A stretch of 64,000 nt of DNA, taken from the NCBI GenBank assembly GCA_036675345.1, contig JAKFFE010000017.1:496001-560000 (forward strand), read 5' to 3'. Source of the DNA: JALYOC01 sp036675345. Lineage in GTDB: Bacteria; Myxococcota; Myxococcia; Myxococcales; Myxococcaceae. Positions 15,988-23,433 of this stretch are shown one piece after another. Positions within the stretch are counted from its first letter, which is position 1. Each line of letters begins with the position of its first letter. Made by a program: the position numbers and the translations under genes. The notes beneath the pieces were generated by a model that worked only from the letters and a program-made list of their open reading frames with translations, was not told the DNA's origin and ran no database searches.

Positions 15988-16214
15988 CGGCCCTTCCTCA
16001 GGGTCAGTCGGTGGGTTCCGTCCGGAAGCGGCTCCAGGGACACCACCTGGTGCCCTTCCTCGCGGGCGCTGCGAGGGAGGTTCTTGAGCGGCTCGCTGCC
16101 GCGGATCAGCACCTCCAGCTCTTCGCCCTCCGCCAGCCGCTCCAGCCGGAGCTTGGTGCGCACGTAGGTCATCGGACAGACCTCGGTGGTGATGTCCAGG
16201 GTGTGCTTCAGCAT
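15984..16214 (-). CDS. TusA/SirA-family sulfur-relay protein
   Basis: A 76-residue protein with the family motif VCPMTYVRTKLRLERL. Cys13-Pro14 is the persulfide-carrying residue, and the beta strand LEVLIRGSEPLKNLP follows. TusA proteins accept sulfane sulfur from a desulfurase and pass it on. Placed between an E1-like gene (7-bp overlap) and the CysO-like carrier gene (4-bp overlap), it is the obvious sulfur donor for thiocarboxylate formation on the carrier. Confidence 0.9.
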   Translation of the reverse strand: MLKHTLDITTEVCPMTYVRTKLRLERLAEGEELEVLIRGSEPLKNLPRSAREEGHQVVSLEPLPDGTHRLTLRKGR

Positions 16215-16936
16215 CTCGCCATCTCCGGATCCGTCAGCCGCAAGCGGGCGTCCGCGCCACAGCCGGGGCAGTCGGCGGCGCGCCGGACGCGCACCTGTCT
16301 TTGGACCAGCCGCTGCGCGTCGAACACCCCCAGCAGCTCCTCCGGCCCGGTGCGCGGGTGCGCCAGAAAGTGCAGGGCCGCCTGCGCCTGCAGCCCGCCG
16401 ACCACCCCCGCCACCGACCCCAGCACGCCCGCCTGGGCGCAGCTGGGCACGTCGTCTTCGCCCGGCTGATCGAACAGGCAGCGCAGGCAGGGGCCCTGGG
16501 GACGCAGCACCATCAGCTGCCCCTCCATCCTCAGCACCCCGCCGTAGACCACCATCCGGCCGGTGAGCACCGCGGCGTCGGAGAGGAGGAACTTGGCGGC
16601 GATGGAGTCCGTCCCATCGATCGTGAAGTCGTGGCTGCCCACCCGCTGTTCTGCGTTGCCCGCGTCCACCCGGTCCTCCAGCGTCTCCACCCGGGCGTCG
16701 GGGAAGGCGGCCAGCAGCCGGGACGCCGCGGCCTGGACCTTGGCCTGGCCCACGTCCGCGGTCCGGAACCAGGGCTGGCGGTGGAGGTTGGTGACTTCCA
16801 CCCGATCCGGATCCACGAAGGTGAACCTGCGCACCCCCGCCTGGGCCAGCGCCAGGGAGGCCGGACAACCCAGGCCTCCCAACCCCACGATCAGGACCCG
16901 CTCCCTTCGCTGCGCTGATGCCGCCGACTCGCCCAT
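16208..16936 (-). CDS. E1-like adenylyltransferase (ThiF/MoeB/HesA family)
   Basis: This enzyme adenylates the C-terminal glycine of a ubiquitin-like carrier. In 242 residues it has the ATP loop GLGGLG at 18-23 and VDPDRVEVTNLHRQ at ~41-54. Zinc-type pairs are Cys150/Cys153 and Cys223/Cys226. The likely active-site cysteine is Cys166 in PSCAQAGVLGSVAGVVGG. It starts almost directly with the ATP loop and lacks the N-terminal RYxRQ segment of normal ThiF/MoeB; that segment occurs in the degenerate homologue two genes downstream. It is the first gene of the five-gene operon. Its start is only 19 bases from the divergent lipoprotein start. Confidence 0.92.
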   Translation of the reverse strand: MGESAASAQRRERVLIVGLGGLGCPASLALAQAGVRRFTFVDPDRVEVTNLHRQPWFRTADVGQAKVQAAASRLLAAFPDARVETLEDRVDAGNAEQRVGSHDFTIDGTDSIAAKFLLSDAAVLTGRMVVYGGVLRMEGQLMVLRPQGPCLRCLFDQPGEDDVPSCAQAGVLGSVAGVVGGLQAQAALHFLAHPRTGPEELLGVFDAQRLVQRQVRVRRAADCPGCGADARLRLTDPEMARC

Positions 16937-16955
16937 GGCTTAGAACGGACTACAT

Positions 16956-17252
16956 ATGAGAACGACGATCGGATTGCTTGTGGTGCTGACGTCGCTGCTT
17001 TCGGCCTGCCAGGAGCGGACCGCCGCTGCCCCGGCTGCTCCGGCGGTGGTGGATGCGGGCGCCGGAATCACCGAGGAGGCCTGCCTGGATGCGTGGCTGG
17101 CCGGGCGGAAGCTGGATCCCTACGGCAGCGCGGAGGGGACGATGTACGCCGGGGGAAGCCCGCTGTTCGACGAGCGGACGGGCGAATCGAAGGACCGGCT
17201 GGAGTTCGTCTACGCCCGCCATCCCGAGGCCAGGACCGCCTGCCGCAAGTAG
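16956..17252 (+). CDS. Small lipoprotein, 98 aa
   Basis: The N-terminus MRTTIGLLVVLTSLLSAC is a lipoprotein signal with lipobox LSAC; Cys18 would be lipidated. The remaining ~80 residues have no family I recognise. Two cysteines (in EEACLDAWLAGRK and the C-terminal RTACRK) could form a disulfide. The start codons of this gene and the divergent E1-like gene are 19 bases apart, so the promoters must overlap each other or the opposite gene; TAGAAC lies 9 bases before this ATG. Confidence 0.8.
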   Translation: MRTTIGLLVVLTSLLSACQERTAAAPAAPAVVDAGAGITEEACLDAWLAGRKLDPYGSAEGTMYAGGSPLFDERTGESKDRLEFVYARHPEARTACRK

Positions 17253-17316
17253 TGCCCGCTGACCCAGCGGGCAGGGGGACGGGCGAACGACCGATGGTGA
17301 AGCCGCAGGACCGCCG

Positions 17317-17322
17317 TACAAT
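17317..17322 (+). promoter_or_regulatory. -10-like box directly before the histidine kinase gene
   Basis: TACAAT ends nine bases before the TTG at 17332, and no Shine-Dalgarno is present. Either the mRNA is almost leaderless or translation starts further in, for example at the GTG at 17386. The -35 region is poor. Confidence 0.4.
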
Positions 17323-17331
17323 CCCTGCCGC

Positions 17332-18609
17332 TTGCTAGACCCCGGCCTCGCCCTCCCCGCACCGTCCAACGATCGCCGCGCGCGTGTGCAGGCGGTGCTG
17401 GAACGTCGTCACCTCCAGACCAACGTCTCGGCGGAGCAGGCCTCGGCCTCCTGGGATCAGGATCGCTTCGTGGCCCGGGCGCGGGCGCTGTTCTACGCGC
17501 GGATGATGTTCCTCACCCTGGGGTTGCTGATCCTGGCGGTCCCCCCCTGGGCGCACTACTTCGGACTGACCACGGTGTGGGCGTTCGCCGGGTACTTCTC
17601 GATGCTGCTGTACAGCGTCGCGAACTTCATGGTGATCGATCACCGCAAGGCCGGTCACTGGGTGACGTACATCACCCTCTGTCTGGACCTCACGATCACC
17701 GTGGTGCTGATCGTCAAGCCGGTGGTGGGCGGAGGGCTGCAAAGCCCGCTGCTGGCCACCCAGCTGATGTTCACCACCCTGTTCGCGATCCTGTTCCCCA
17801 AGCCGCTGGCGATCCTCCCGCCGCTGCTGGCGCTGCCGATCACCACCCGGCTGGATCTGCTGCTCAACGACAACCTCAGCGCGATCGAGGTGCTGACGCT
17901 GCTGTGGTACCTGGCGCTGAACTTCATCATCGTCTACGTGATCGTCTACCTCAACGAGCGGGAGGCCACCGCGCACCGGGAGGTGATCCAGCTGCAGGGG
18001 GACCTCAAGGAGCTGGCGGTGGTGGAGGAGCGCAACCGGCTGGCGCGCGAGATCCACGACGGGCTGGGGGCCACCCTCTCCTCGATGATCATCCAGTCCG
18101 AGTACATCCTGCAGATGGTCCACGACCAGCCGCTGCGCGGCGAGATCGGCGAACTGAAGGCCACCGCCGAGGAGTCGATTGAAGAGCTGCGCCGCAACCT
18201 GCAGATGATGCGGGAGGACTTCGAGCTGACCGCCGGGCTCTCCGACTACGTGAAGACCTTCAGCGAGCGCACCCAGCTTCCGGTCCGCTTCCAGCGCAGC
18301 GGGGTGGTGGAGAAGCTGGGCTCGGACGTGCAGCTGACCTTGTTCCGGGTGCTGCAGGAGTGCCTCTCCAACGCCGCCAAGCACGCCGGGGCGCAGGGAG
18401 TCGAGGTCCACCTGGCCTACAGCGCTACCGAGGTCGCGCTGTCGGTGCGGGACGACGGCAAGGGCTTCGACGCCGGCGCCACCCCCGGCGGCCACTATGG
18501 CCTGCTGAACATGAAAGAGCGGGCGATGACCGTCCAGGGCCGGCTGATCATCGACGCCGCCCCCGGGCGCGGCAGCCACATCACCCTCTCCATTCCCCTC
18601 CCCCCGTAA
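17332..18609 (+). CDS. NarL/DegS-type sensor histidine kinase with membrane sensor
   Basis: A 425-residue inner-membrane histidine kinase of the HisKA_3 class. Residues ~55-205 contain about six membrane helices with almost no periplasmic loops (MASE-like), suggesting it senses a membrane-dissolved signal. A short coiled coil leads to the dimerisation box EERNRLAREIHDGLGATLSS with phospho-accepting His242. The ATPase domain shows ECLSNAAKHAGAQ (N box), DDGKGFD (G1) and GHYGLLNMKERA (G2). The start codon is uncertain. It is paired with the response regulator 18 bases downstream. Confidence 0.9.
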   Translation: MLDPGLALPAPSNDRRARVQAVLERRHLQTNVSAEQASASWDQDRFVARARALFYARMMFLTLGLLILAVPPWAHYFGLTTVWAFAGYFSMLLYSVANFMVIDHRKAGHWVTYITLCLDLTITVVLIVKPVVGGGLQSPLLATQLMFTTLFAILFPKPLAILPPLLALPITTRLDLLLNDNLSAIEVLTLLWYLALNFIIVYVIVYLNEREATAHREVIQLQGDLKELAVVEERNRLAREIHDGLGATLSSMIIQSEYILQMVHDQPLRGEIGELKATAEESIEELRRNLQMMREDFELTAGLSDYVKTFSERTQLPVRFQRSGVVEKLGSDVQLTLFRVLQECLSNAAKHAGAQGVEVHLAYSATEVALSVRDDGKGFDAGATPGGHYGLLNMKERAMTVQGRLIIDAAPGRGSHITLSIPLPP

Positions 18610-18627
18610 CGCCCCACCGAGGACACC

Positions 18628-19344
18628 TTGGAAGACGCCGTTCGCACGCCAGTGGCCGCCGCCGAGCAGATCCGGGTGTTCGTGGTGGAGGATCAGACCA
18701 AGATCCTCAAGAACCAGCTGCGGCTGCTGGAGGCCCACCCGGAGATCCAGATCGTGGGCACCGCGCTGTCCGGAGAGACCGCGCTGGAGGAGGTGGCCAA
18801 GCTGCGCCCCCACGTGCTGTTGCTGGATCTGGGGCTGCCGCGGATGAGCGGGATTGACGTCACCCGCAGGCTGAAGGCCACCCAGCCGGAGGTGGAGATC
18901 CTGATCTTCACCATCTTCGACGAGGAGGAGAAGGTCCTGGAGGCGGTGCAGGCCGGCGCCTCCGGCTACCTGCTCAAGGGCGCCCCCACCGACAAGATCG
19001 TGGAGGCGATCAAGGAGGTGCGCGCGGGCGGGACGGTGATCCAGCCCAACCTGGCCCGCCGGCTGCTGCGTCACTTCCGGGTCGGAGAGACCCTGCCCGA
19101 GTCCAACCCCAAGGCCCCCACCCCGGCGATGGAGGAGCCGCAGTTGCGCCCGCTCTCCGAGCGGGAGAAGGAGATCCTGCAGCTGATCGCCAAGGGTGTC
19201 TCCAACAGCGAGGCGGCCCGGTTGCTGAGCCTGAGCAAGGCCACCATCCGGACCCACCTGGAGCACATCTACCGCAAGCTGGAGGTCACCAACCGGGTGG
19301 AGGCGGTGACCGAGGGCATCCGCAAGGGGCTGATCTCGGTCTGA
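18628..19344 (+). CDS. NarL/FixJ-type response regulator
   Basis: A 238-residue DNA-binding response regulator. The receiver (residues ~16-130) has the acidic pair in VFVVEDQTK, phospho-acceptor Asp67 in LLLDLGLPRMSG, Thr in IFTIFD and Lys in YLLKGAP. The C-terminal LuxR-type helix-turn-helix (~173-235) is PLSEREKEILQLIAKG followed by SEAARLLSLSKATIRTHLEH. The start is TTG with GAGG five bases upstream. It forms one operon with the preceding kinase and should be its cognate partner. Confidence 0.93.
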   Translation: MEDAVRTPVAAAEQIRVFVVEDQTKILKNQLRLLEAHPEIQIVGTALSGETALEEVAKLRPHVLLLDLGLPRMSGIDVTRRLKATQPEVEILIFTIFDEEEKVLEAVQAGASGYLLKGAPTDKIVEAIKEVRAGGTVIQPNLARRLLRHFRVGETLPESNPKAPTPAMEEPQLRPLSEREKEILQLIAKGVSNSEAARLLSLSKATIRTHLEHIYRKLEVTNRVEAVTEGIRKGLISV

Positions 19345-19359
19345 CTGACCCCACAACAA

Positions 19360-19389
19360 CGCGGAGGGAGCACCGTGGCTCCCCCCGCG
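19360..19389. terminator. Hairpin between the response regulator and the outer-membrane protein gene
   Basis: CGCGGAGGGAGC (19360-19371) pairs with GCTCCCCCCGCG (19378-19389), with one mismatch and a 6-nt loop. It lies 15 bases after one stop and 23 before the convergent one, so it probably serves both genes. Confidence 0.7.
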
Positions 19390-19412
19390 CGGTCATCACC
19401 GTTTAGCCGAGG

Positions 19413-20207
19413 CTAGAAGGTGGTGCCGATCTGCAGCGTCCCGCCCCACCGGCCGTCGGCCAGATCGTCATCCGCGGCGGGGATCAGGTCCTGGCTGAAC
19501 AGCATCGAGTAGGTCCCGCGGAGATCCGCGGTGAAGTTCCCCAGGTGGGTGCGCACCCCCGCGCCCACCGGGACCGCGCCCGCCCAGTCATCCTGGAACC
19601 CGGCCGCGGTATCCGCCCGGACCGAGTACCGGCTCACCCCCACTCCGGCCAGCAGGTAGGGCTGGATCGGAGTGGGCAGGCCGACGGTGGCCAGCGCGTG
19701 GCCACCGTTGCGGACGATGTCCGCGCCACTGCCGTTCTCCACGGAGTCCTCGAACAGCTCGTCATTGCCGATCTCGTTGGCGGCGCCGGTGTAGCCCAGC
19801 TCCAGCCCCAGGACCTTGGTGGGCTTGATGGCCGCGGTCACACCCCAGGCGGGGCCCACGTCCAGCCGGCTGCGGAGATCACCGGTGTAGCCTTCCACAC
19901 CGCCACCCAGGGTCACCACCAGGCCGCGCATGTCGTTGCGGTCTTCTTCTTCGATCGTCACCTGGGTGGTGGCGATGTCGGTGGTGCCCTCATCGGCGCT
20001 CCCGCCGTAGGCGTCGGTCTGGACCGAGCCGTCGTCGGCCTCCACGCTGCCCTGCACGTTCACATCCCCCTCGGTCTGGATCTCCACGTCGGCCTCGGGT
20101 TCAGCCTGGACCTCCGTGGAGCCGGTGAGGTCCATGTCGTCCTGCGCCATCGCCGGAGCGGCGAACACGGCGGCGGCGACCACTGCTCCCATCACTTTCT
20201 TGTACAT
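19413..20207 (-). CDS. Outer-membrane beta-barrel protein with acidic N-terminal segment
   Basis: A 264-residue exported protein. The signal peptide MYKKVMGAVVAAAVFAAPAMA is followed by ~70 acidic, Thr/Val-rich residues (EVQAEPEADVEIQTEGDVNV). An eight-strand-like OmpA/OmpW-type barrel then runs from LVVTLGGGVEGYTGDL to the C-terminal phenylalanine (GGTLQIGTTF), the usual outer-membrane insertion signal. The acidic stretch is unusual and may bind cations or a partner in the periplasm. AAGGAG lies seven bases before the ATG. It is probably an abundant structural porin; no substrate can be inferred. Confidence 0.82.
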   Translation of the reverse strand: MYKKVMGAVVAAAVFAAPAMAQDDMDLTGSTEVQAEPEADVEIQTEGDVNVQGSVEADDGSVQTDAYGGSADEGTTDIATTQVTIEEEDRNDMRGLVVTLGGGVEGYTGDLRSRLDVGPAWGVTAAIKPTKVLGLELGYTGAANEIGNDELFEDSVENGSGADIVRNGGHALATVGLPTPIQPYLLAGVGVSRYSVRADTAAGFQDDWAGAVPVGAGVRTHLGNFTADLRGTYSMLFSQDLIPAADDDLADGRWGGTLQIGTTF

Positions 20208-20522
20208 GCGAAGTCTCCTTTTGGTTTTGCTCCATCCCCTCGGGCAAAAAGCTTTGTGCGACGCAATCGGACCGCAAGACGGGGCGCGCGTCGAAGCAGG
20301 CAGGGGGGCGGGCGTTCGACTCCCCGCAGCGATCGTTTGAACACCGCGTTTGCCCTCCCGTTTCGCCGCGAGCCACGCGCGTTGCCGAGCAGACGAGGAA
20401 GCGAGTCGGAGCGTGAAACCGCACCCGCCAACGCGGCGTGATCACGAGCGGTCGGAACAGGCCGCCAGAACGCGGCGCTGGGTCCCGGGATCCGTGTCAC
20501 GGGGCGAGGGAGAAACAGGCCG
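20208..20522. other. Gene-free stretch with a ghost copy of the neighbouring gene's 3' end
   Basis: This 315-bp gap separates two minus-strand outer-membrane genes. It carries the leader and promoter region of the gene starting at 20207, with no convincing hexamers. It also carries a 24-bp near-perfect repeat (20456-20479) of the end of the next gene (20514-20537), 58 bp away, in which the TAG stop reads TGG. I see nothing else. Confidence 0.6.
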
Positions 20523-20537
20523 CTAGAACGCGGCGCT
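20456..20537 (-). repeat. 24-bp direct repeat duplicating the C-terminal coding end
   Basis: aacaggccgc(c/t)agaacgcggcgct occurs at 20456-20479 and at 20514-20537, with one mismatch. The second copy encodes the terminal Ser-Ala-Ala-Phe-stop of the outer-membrane gene; the first encodes Ser-Ala-Ala-Phe-Trp. Confidence 0.85.
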
Positions 20538-21893
20538 CAGCCCCCAGATCAGGCTGGAGTAGGTCTCCTGCGCCACCCCGCCGTTCTCCCAGCGGGTGCC
20601 CGCGCCGGTGAAGCGATCCCAGTAGCCCTCGAACTGGAAGCGGACCGAGTAGCCCAGCGGTCCCCACAGGTCACCGGACAGCCCCGCCTCGGCCAAGAAC
20701 CCGCTTCCGCGGTTGGAGGCGCCGTACTTGGCAAGCTCCTCGGGGCCGGCGCGGGGCTGGAGGAAGAAGGTGCCGGCCAGCTCCACCCGCACCAGGCGGG
20801 CCAGGGGCAGACTGGCCTCCAGACCGAAGGCGGGGAAGCCGCGGTGCGATCCGGCCAGCAGCGTCCCCGCGGTGGGATCGACGCTGAAGTCGCGGGCGCG
20901 GTAGCCGGCGTTGACCCCGGCGAACCCCGCCAGGCCTTCCGCACCGAAGGCGAAGTACCAGCGGTACAGCGCGGCCGCGGACCAGGAGAGATCCACCGAG
21001 GTCACCGTGCGATCGGGGGTGGTGCTGTTGGGGGTGGAGATCCGCACCGTGGTCAAAGAGAACGCCTGGCCGAAGCTGCCGCCCAGTCCAAAGCCGTTCC
21101 ACCAACCGGAGGAGCGCGCCAGGGGGAACAGCTCGCCGGCCACCCGGTAGCCGGCGTACGGCACCGAGGAGGAGAAGGTGACCGTCTCGCCGGCAGGCTC
21201 GGTGCCATCGGGGAGATCGTCCCACTGCTTGCACTCGTTCACGCCCGGCCGCGAGCAGTACGAGCGCCAGGAGGTGGTCCCGCTCACCCGGCCGGAGATC
21301 AGGGGCGGGCCCACCGCGGCGGGTGTGGACGTGGAAACGGGCGGGGGGCTGGCCTCCACCGCGGCGGACGGCGGTGCCGGTTCGGCGGCGGGCGGGGGAA
21401 CCGGCGCGGTCGGCACCAGCGGAGGGGTGGGCGGGGGCTCGGCCGGAGGGGGCGTGGCGGCGGCGGCGATGATCGCCGAGGCCAGCCGTCGGGCGTTGTC
21501 CGCGGACAGCTTGCCCCGGACCAGCGGCAGCTCCTTGGTCCACACCTGTTCCCCGCGGGCGTCGAAGATCCGCAGCGTGAAGCGGCTGCCCACCTCCGCG
21601 GCCACCACCGCGGTCAGCCCCAGGGGGGGCGCCAGCGCGGCCACGGTGGACGCGGCGGTGTAGGCGGGGGGAGAAATCCGCTGCGCATCCGCGGCGTCCT
21701 CCCACTGGCGCAGGGAGACGAACTCCACCCCCTTGGCCTCCGCCAGCGCGTCCACCACCTGGGCGCGAACCACGCCGCGGCGGTCTCCTTCGAAGTCCAG
21801 CACCACCACCCGGGAGGGGGCCTGGGCCAGCGCGCAGAGGCCCACCACGGAGGCAAGGAGGATGAGACCGGATGCGAGCTGGCGGGCGGGCAA
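20523..21893 (-). CDS. Two-part outer-membrane protein (periplasmic domain, Pro linker, beta-barrel)
   Basis: A 456-residue exported protein. A signal peptide (LASGLILLASVVGLCALAQA) precedes an alpha/beta periplasmic domain (~24-145), starting RVVVLDFEGDRRGVVRAQVV, of the sort seen in CsgG-like assembly proteins. A Pro/Ala/Thr linker of ~60 residues leads to a beta-barrel from ~215 to the C-terminal Phe (WGLSAAF). WRSYCSRPGVNEC near the barrel start could hold a disulfide. It is paralogous to the protein at 40808-42211, sharing the LGYxVR...GAGTR...AF end and a matching WRxY...CPG block. The TTG start at 21893 has GGAGG six bases upstream; longer starts would run into the permease gene. Confidence 0.78.
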   Translation of the reverse strand: MPARQLASGLILLASVVGLCALAQAPSRVVVLDFEGDRRGVVRAQVVDALAEAKGVEFVSLRQWEDAADAQRISPPAYTAASTVAALAPPLGLTAVVAAEVGSRFTLRIFDARGEQVWTKELPLVRGKLSADNARRLASAIIAAAATPPPAEPPPTPPLVPTAPVPPPAAEPAPPSAAVEASPPPVSTSTPAAVGPPLISGRVSGTTSWRSYCSRPGVNECKQWDDLPDGTEPAGETVTFSSSVPYAGYRVAGELFPLARSSGWWNGFGLGGSFGQAFSLTTVRISTPNSTTPDRTVTSVDLSWSAAALYRWYFAFGAEGLAGFAGVNAGYRARDFSVDPTAGTLLAGSHRGFPAFGLEASLPLARLVRVELAGTFFLQPRAGPEELAKYGASNRGSGFLAEAGLSGDLWGPLGYSVRFQFEGYWDRFTGAGTRWENGGVAQETYSSLIWGLSAAF

Positions 21894-21937
21894 GGAAGAC
21901 CTCCGGGGGAGGCGTTCTCTTAGCCCAGTCGTCGCGG

Positions 21938-23029
21938 CTAGGGAGTGACGATCGACGAGGCGGGCACCCCGGGGGCGGCCCGGGGCAGCAGGAAGTCCCG
22001 CCGGTAGATCCGGACCATGGCCATGAAGATGGAGGCGATCAGCGGCCCCACCAGCAGGCCCATCATCCCGAACACCGCGATCCCCCCGAACATGGAGAGG
22101 AACACCAGCAGCGGGTGCAGCGCCATCCGCGCGCCGCAAAGCCGGGGGCGGATCACGTTGTCGATGGTGCTGACCAGGAAGGTGCCCCAGGCCAGCAGGA
22201 ACATCCCCCCGGTGTAGTTGCCGGAGACGATCAGGGCGATCCCCACCGGGCCCCAGACCAGCGCGGTGCCGCCGATCGGGATCAGCGCCACCACCACCAT
22301 CGCCACGCCCCAGATCGGCGCGTGGGGGACCCCGGCGAACCACATCCCCACAAAGCCCAGCGCGCCCTGGATGATCGCGGTCAGGGTGTTGCCGTAGATG
22401 ATCGCGTAGGCGACGTCCTTGAACTCCTTGGCGAAGGTCTCGAAGTAGCGGCGGTCAATCGGCAGCAGCCGCGCGCCCTCGTTGACCAGCCGCCGGCCGT
22501 CGATGAAGAAGTAGTAGAGCGCCACCACCATCAAGAACAGGTTGATGGCGAACTCGGTGCTGGCCTTGAGCATCCCGGTCAGCATCCCCGCGCCCCCGGA
22601 GATCACCCCCAGCACCGCCCGCTCCACCTCCTTGGAGCGGGGATCCAGCCGCACGTAGCGGCGCACGCCGCGGGGGAGGCTGTTGAGCAGCTCCTGGCGC
22701 AGGTCCACCTGATCCAGCAGTGACTTGGCGTAGCCCATCACCCCCAGGACCTCCCGGGCCACCAGGTAGGCGATCACCGCCACCGGCACCACCACCACCA
22801 GGAACACCACCGCGGTGGAGAGCGCCGCGGAGAGCCGGACCCGGTGCCTCAGCTTGCGGGTGAAGTAGTCCTGCACCGGCATCATCAGCACCACCAGGAA
22901 TGCCCCCAGCAGCAGGGGCATCACGAACGGCAGCAGGATGCGCGAGAACAGCACGATGCTCAGGGCGAACAGCCCCGCAAAAATGAAATTCGACAACCGC
23001 TTCGGATCCACCGACCCCACCCGTCCCAC
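21938..23029 (-). CDS. AI-2E family transporter (PerM/YdiK-type membrane protein)
   Basis: A 363-residue inner-membrane protein with about seven or eight hydrophobic helices, including LLPFVMPLLLGAFLVVLMMPV and the conserved block ALIPIGGTALVWGPVGIALI. The C-terminal VSTIDNVIRPRLCGARMALHPLLVFLSM region is diagnostic for the AI-2E transporter (formerly UPF0118) family. Despite the name, members include Na+/H+ antiporters and other exporters, so the substrate is open. The GTG at 23029 is one of three nearby GTG codons; the choice is uncertain by six codons. It lies upstream of the outer-membrane gene on the same strand, 44 bases away. Confidence 0.9.
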   Translation of the reverse strand: MGRVGSVDPKRLSNFIFAGLFALSIVLFSRILLPFVMPLLLGAFLVVLMMPVQDYFTRKLRHRVRLSAALSTAVVFLVVVVPVAVIAYLVAREVLGVMGYAKSLLDQVDLRQELLNSLPRGVRRYVRLDPRSKEVERAVLGVISGGAGMLTGMLKASTEFAINLFLMVVALYYFFIDGRRLVNEGARLLPIDRRYFETFAKEFKDVAYAIIYGNTLTAIIQGALGFVGMWFAGVPHAPIWGVAMVVVALIPIGGTALVWGPVGIALIVSGNYTGGMFLLAWGTFLVSTIDNVIRPRLCGARMALHPLLVFLSMFGGIAVFGMMGLLVGPLIASIFMAMVRIYRRDFLLPRAAPGVPASSIVTP

Positions 23030-23277
23030 CCCAGGAACCGCCCCGCCGCCAAGCTAGGGAGCGGGGCCGCAAAGGGGAAGCGGTCGGAGTGATCCGCCGA
23101 ACGAGGGGACGTTGACCAGCGTTCGCTTCGCCCCCGCTCCGCGGCGCGCCTGTTGGGGGCCGGACGGGGAGAGGAACCAGGCCCGCAGGGGGACCGCGCC
23201 GACGACTGCTGCCGGCGGTTCCCTCTGCGCTCTGGCTGGACTGCACCGGGCGACGGGCGCCCGGAGAACGGCGACGA

Positions 23278-23394
23278 CTACTTCTTCTTGCTGGGGGCTG
23301 CCTTGGCGGCCGCCTTCTTCTTGTCCGCGCGCTTCTTCCACGCCTGCCGGATCTTCATCCGCTTGCGCATGTGCTTGCTCTTGCTGTTCGCCAT
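23278..23394 (-). CDS. Tiny highly basic protein, 38 aa (ribosome-associated-like)
   Basis: A 38-residue frame starting MANSKSKHMRKRMKIRQAWK and ending in a Lys/Ala run; nearly half of its residues are Lys or Arg. It resembles in style the small basic proteins of the ribosome or nucleoid, but I cannot name a family. It is supported by a strong ribosome site (AAGGAG, eight bases before ATG) and by its own place between two gaps. The composition indicates nucleic-acid binding. Confidence 0.7.
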   Translation of the reverse strand: MANSKSKHMRKRMKIRQAWKKRADKKKAAAKAAPSKKK

Positions 23395-23433
23395 TTTTGT
23401 GTCTCCTTCAGGTTCCTTGAAATTCCGGCGGGG

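Noticed and set aside
21894..22343. Longer N-terminus for the outer-membrane gene ending at 20523
   Set aside because: It would overlap the AI-2E transporter gene and place the signal peptide internally; TTG at 21893 has a good ribosome site.
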